From Blastomussa wellsi (Eukaryota > Cnidaria > Anthozoa > Scleractinia > Plerogyridae): DNA of 64,000 nucleotides. This document shows positions 60,204 to 64,000 of the stretch, piece after piece. The notes beneath the pieces were generated by a model that was not told the DNA's origin, searched no databases, and saw nothing but the letters and a program-made list of their open reading frames with translations. Every line of letters begins with the position of its first letter. Position 1 is the stretch's first letter. The translations under genes were made by a program, and so were the position numbers. The DNA lies in contig OX393573.1 of assembly GCA_947652115.1 (NCBI GenBank), positions 9,601,480-9,665,479 of the forward strand, in the 5' to 3' direction.

Positions 60204-62074
60204 GTTAGGGGCCTGGTAAAGAGTTATAAAGGGCAGGCAGCCAAGTTTACAAATATACTACAGGGGCGGTGCCAAATTAGGCTTTACCTCGCTATCGAAG
60301 AGCAATAGTGACCTGAAAGAGATACAAACTCCGTTGCCAAAAACCGTAGGCGTTGTTGAACGTTTGCATGATTTGCTATAAAGTAGCATAATTTTTTCAT
60401 AATTTTGTTGATTTTTTCTCTCACTGTTAAGGTATGGTAAACCTTGAATAGACGTTCCCAGAACCTGGGGTGTCGAGGAGTCCAATTGCGGCAAGTCTAC
60501 CGTTTACACTAGATTAGTTAGTTTTCTGAAGAGATACCACGAGCTCGAACCTATTAGCACTATTAGCACTTCCTTTAGTTTCAAGCCACGCCAAATATAA
60601 ATTAATTTACGTCTGAAGAATTTGTCTCCTCGCTGCTGCGCCCTCGGGCTGCAAATTGATTCAAAGCGGCATACAGTCATGTTGCTAAGCAAACGCACTC
60701 TGGAGAAAAACTTGACGTCGTTTCCTGTTCGAAAAGCAGCACAGAACACTTTGGGCATTTACATGTATCATCAAACACTAAATGAGATCTTACTCTTAGT
60801 GTCTGGTTATCAAGTCCACTTTCACAAAATTAACGCTGGGTGATCGAGGCCCGCAGGTGGACCCATGGGTGTTAATTCGAGAAAGACCTCCTCACTTTAC
60901 ACTCTTTGCCAGATTTTTGTTAATCTAAAGGAAAAACAGTCACAAAATGCGAAATTAGAGGCAACCCTAAAGGCAACGAAAATAGCAAACGTTAAGGTAC
61001 TTTAGCCTCGAATGATTTCTTCAGATATCGATCACTCAGCGCATTCTAAGGGACTCCCCTTAAAATGTAAAGTTAATTTATCTAGCTAAACAAAGCATTT
61101 GGGGCTTAAGTATCGTAACGGTTACCAAAACGCCTTTGTCATATGAGAATTTTGCATTTGCTCAACTTTAAAAACTCACACATGATCTATAAAGAAAGTA
61201 GAGCAGAAATGAACAATTAGAATCGATGGTACATGTCTTATTTAACACATTATATTGCGTGTTCTCAGTAGGTTAACATACTGTGTTGTTTTTATGCTAT
61301 TAAGTTATGATCAACCTTTCATTTGATCAAATCTCACCTTATTTTGGTTTTTCAAATACTGTATCCTGGACCAGACTGCTTTACATGATGATATCAGCTA
61401 CAATAAAACAAATAAAATCTTACATTGCGAGCAGCCTCTCTCTTGCTATAAAAACCATGGGGAGAGGGGGGGGGGGGGGCGAAACTGAAAATAGCGCGTA
61501 AAGCGTGCGATATAATTATGGCGCATTGCCGACGCGAGTAGGATGGCACTGGACATGAGACTGCATACTTGCAGTCTAATAAAATCGTCAAATCCCTCTA
61601 GGCTGTCATTTCCAACAATAAGAGGGGGAGGGGGGGGGGGGAGGAGGAACTTAACCTGGCCATCCACAGATGAACGAGTACACTCGCCTGGATCCATTCC
61701 GTGGCAGCCAGGACCAGTCGCCCGTACTTCACTCGTCTGCTCCTATATTTTTATCCATTTCAACAGCTATTTTCCCAACGTTAATCGCATTTTGAACCAA
61801 TATTAGTTTAGAGCGCATTTAAACAAGCAATTTTTGCTATCACCACCAACAGGGTTCGTACCCCCTTTCACAGGACTTTTCCAGGACTCATATCGAATTT
61901 CATATCAAAATTCACATTAAGGACTTTCCAGGACCTGCAATGTTTTCCCAGTTCTACTGTAACAGCCCCAATAAATACACTGTTTCTTACCTTCTCATCC
62001 ATTCCAAAACCATTGGATATTGCTAAAACATACTGCTTCCTGGAATACAACATTTAATACAAATGAATCCCTCT
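60204..62074. other. Unassigned sequence with poly-G tracts
   Basis: No exon was recognised. G runs lie at about 61462-61478 and 61622-61640. Confidence 0.4.
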
Positions 62075-62432
62075 AAGGGGGTGATTAGATGGCGAATTTC
62101 AGCCCGGGCTGAAATATTGTTGCTTTTACATGACAAATTTTAACCCGGACTGAATTTTTTTCCTAGAAAACAACCTCACTGCACATGCTCACGCTGCCTT
62201 TTCGGCCCGGGCTGACTTTCCATTTCAATTACATGGACATTTTGCGAATTTTTCAGCATGTGCATGTGCTCACCCTGGTATCTTTTGTTGCTGGTTTCGC
62301 AAACCGGGCTAGGATTTCAGCCCGGGCTGAAACCTTCTCCTTGTAATCGCCACTTTCATTTCAAGAGGATTCCTTTCAAAACCCAGGCTGAAATCTCAGC
62401 CCAGGTAGAAATTCACCATTTAATCACCCCCT
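62075..62432. mobile_element. MITE 'agggggtgatta'
   Basis: AAGGGGGTGATTAGATGGCG at the left and ACCATTTAATCACCCCCTA at the right; CAGCCCGGGCTGAAA words inside. Flanked by TAA-like bases. Confidence 0.8.
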
Positions 62433-62677
62433 AAAACGGTTGCTGATAATGATAAACTTTATTTCAGTGTCAAAGTCTTCTAGCTTGCCATATAGCATAA
62501 ATGGCGGCCAAATTAGAACAACAATACTTTGTACAACCTTAGCCATGTGTGGATGTTTAAAGACAAAGGATTTAATCCATGAATACGAGGCTTAGGATAT
62601 ATGAACTATTGTTATTCAAAAGTGTACGCCATTTAAGCAAGGTGTCTATGAGGGGGGGGGGGGGGGAATGAAGCGAT

Positions 62678-63050
62678 TGTTGTACCAAGAAGCTCAGTGG
62701 GTAGAGCGTCGGAGGAGGAGGTTTCAGGTTTAATTCTACGACCGTACCAACAATCGGGGTCTTAAAATAACTGAGTAGGATGTGCTGCCTTTGAAATGAC
62801 ATCTGCAAATGGTTAGATGTTCTAGTCTTCTCAGACAAGGACGATAAACTGTAGGCCCCGCATCTTCAACGTTACAGTCAACAGGGTAGGTTAAAGAACC
62901 CACACACGTATCAAATAGAGCGAGGCATGGAGTTCCCAGTGTTGTGGTCTGTTCTATTGTGGAGGTTGGGATGGGTAAATACTCGGCATATTAGCATAGT
63001 GTTGCTAGAGGCCTAACAAGCCTCATCACACAGAAGGGTAAAGGTATGAC
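62678..63050 (+). mobile_element. SINE with tRNA-like head
   Basis: AGAAGCTCAGTGGGTAGAGC (A-box), a weak B-box, then GGACGATAAACTGTAGGCCC, AAAGAACCCACACACGTATC and AAGCCTCATCACACAGAAGG. A head-and-body layout as in SINEs. Confidence 0.6.
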
Positions 63051-63129
63051 ATACAGTATTGTTTGAAGGTACTTAAGCAATGGACCAAACTTTCTATGGA
63101 TTTATAGGGGTGATGTTTAGGAGAACACG

Positions 63130-63185
63130 AGAAAAGTTTGTAAATCATGAGCCGCAGGCGAGTGATTTACAAACTTTTCGAGTAC
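63130..63185. repeat. Short inverted repeat
   Basis: GAGAAAAGTTTGTAAATCA pairs with TGATTTACAAACTTTTCGA around a small loop. Confidence 0.75.
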
Positions 63186-63381
63186 TTCAGTAATTCAAGT
63201 AATTCAGAAGACGCGCGATTTTTCCAATGGGTTTACCGGCACAATAAACCATAGCTGATTGACCAATCAGAGAGCACACATTGATTTTGTTATTATATAA
63301 AATGTAATATGACACACGTTAAATAATAATTTTTGGCAATTTCTGTGTGGGTTCCGTGCTCACACAATGCTATCAGCCCAT

Positions 63382-64000
63382 GATACCAGGGTGAACATAT
63401 GTTCAGCAAGTAGAGATACCAGGGTGAGCACATGTTCAACTACCAGAGATACCAGGGTGAGTACACATTCAACTACCAGAGATACCAGGGGTGAGTACAT
63501 GTTCAACTACCAGAGATACCAGGGTGAGCACATGTTCAACTACCAGAGATACCAGGGGTGAGTACATGTTCAACTACCAGAGATACCAGGGTGAGCACAT
63601 GTTCAACTACCAGAGATACCAGGGTGAGCACATGTTCAACTACCAGAGATACCAGGGTGAGTACACGTTCAACTACCAGAGATACCAGGGGTGAGTACAT
63701 GTTCAACTACCAGAGATACCAGGGTGAGCACATGTTCAACTACCAGAGATACCAGGGGTGAGTACATGTTCAGCAACCACAGATACCAGGGTGAGCACAT
63801 GTTCAACTACCAGAGATACCAGGGTGAGCACATGTTCAATTATCAGAGATACCAGGGTGAGTACATGTTCAACTACCAGAGATACCAGGGTGAGTACATG
63901 TCAAGCAACCAAAAAAAGCAGGGTGAGTACATGTTCAGCAACCAAAGATACCAGGGTACGGAACTGTTAAGCAGCCAGAGATATCAGGGTGAGAAAATCT
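63382..64000. repeat. 33/34-bp minisatellite
   Basis: About 18 units of AGATACCAGGGTGAGCACAT plus GTTCAACTACCAG run to the window edge. Some units carry an extra G (CAGGGGTGAG), making them 34 bases. The last units are more diverged. Confidence 0.95.

Noticed and set aside
63367..63970. Open frames coding an STCSTTRDTRV-type repeat
   Set aside because: The 34-bp units shift the frame, and the frames only overlap by chance of the tandem repeat; no start, splice site or flanking coding sequence.
63382..64000. Possible CRISPR array
   Set aside because: Units are tandem with no unique spacers, and the genome is animal.

Overview
The window looks like nuclear DNA of an anthozoan cnidarian, most likely a stony coral. 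The reasons are intron-rich animal genes with GT/AG junctions, a eukaryotic tRNA-Trp, AT-rich sequence with long ATT runs, and a very dense load of small foldback transposons, tRNA-derived SINEs and Penelope-like (GIY-YIG) retroelement fragments. The species cannot be named from sequence alone. No bacterial operon, CRISPR array or virus was seen.

Three protein-coding genes can be rebuilt exon by exon. iGluR-A (minus strand, start codon 17532, stop 5431; 13 exons, about 838 residues) is a complete ionotropic glutamate receptor subunit: signal peptide, amino-terminal domain, split ligand-binding domain, pore loop, four membrane segments. A tRNA-Trp gene sits in its last intron. A selenoprotein O family gene (SelO, protein adenylyltransferase) lies upstream of it on the same strand, from 38089 to 22856 in at least 13 exons, with one internal exon and the usual C-terminal tail not found. 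iGluR-B (plus strand, 41932 to 58733; 12 exons found) is a paralogue of iGluR-A with the same intron phases, but it appears to lack one exon of the linker before the ligand-binding domain.

Layout: 0-5.4 kb is repeats and retroelement debris; 5.4-17.5 kb iGluR-A; 17.5-22.8 kb mostly unrecognised intergenic DNA plus a near-perfect 145-bp-arm foldback; 22.8-38.1 kb SelO; 38.1-41.9 kb the divergent SelO/iGluR-B interval; 41.9-58.7 kb iGluR-B; 58.7-64 kb SINEs, foldback elements and a 33/34-bp minisatellite running off the right edge.

The two receptor genes are probably an old duplicate pair, now in opposite orientation with SelO between them. Their pores are nearly alike (Gln at the Q/R/N site, a TYTANLAAF gate), but their ligand pockets differ at several of the residues that normally hold the amino-acid ligand, which suggests different ligands. 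SelO has no evident functional link to the receptors.
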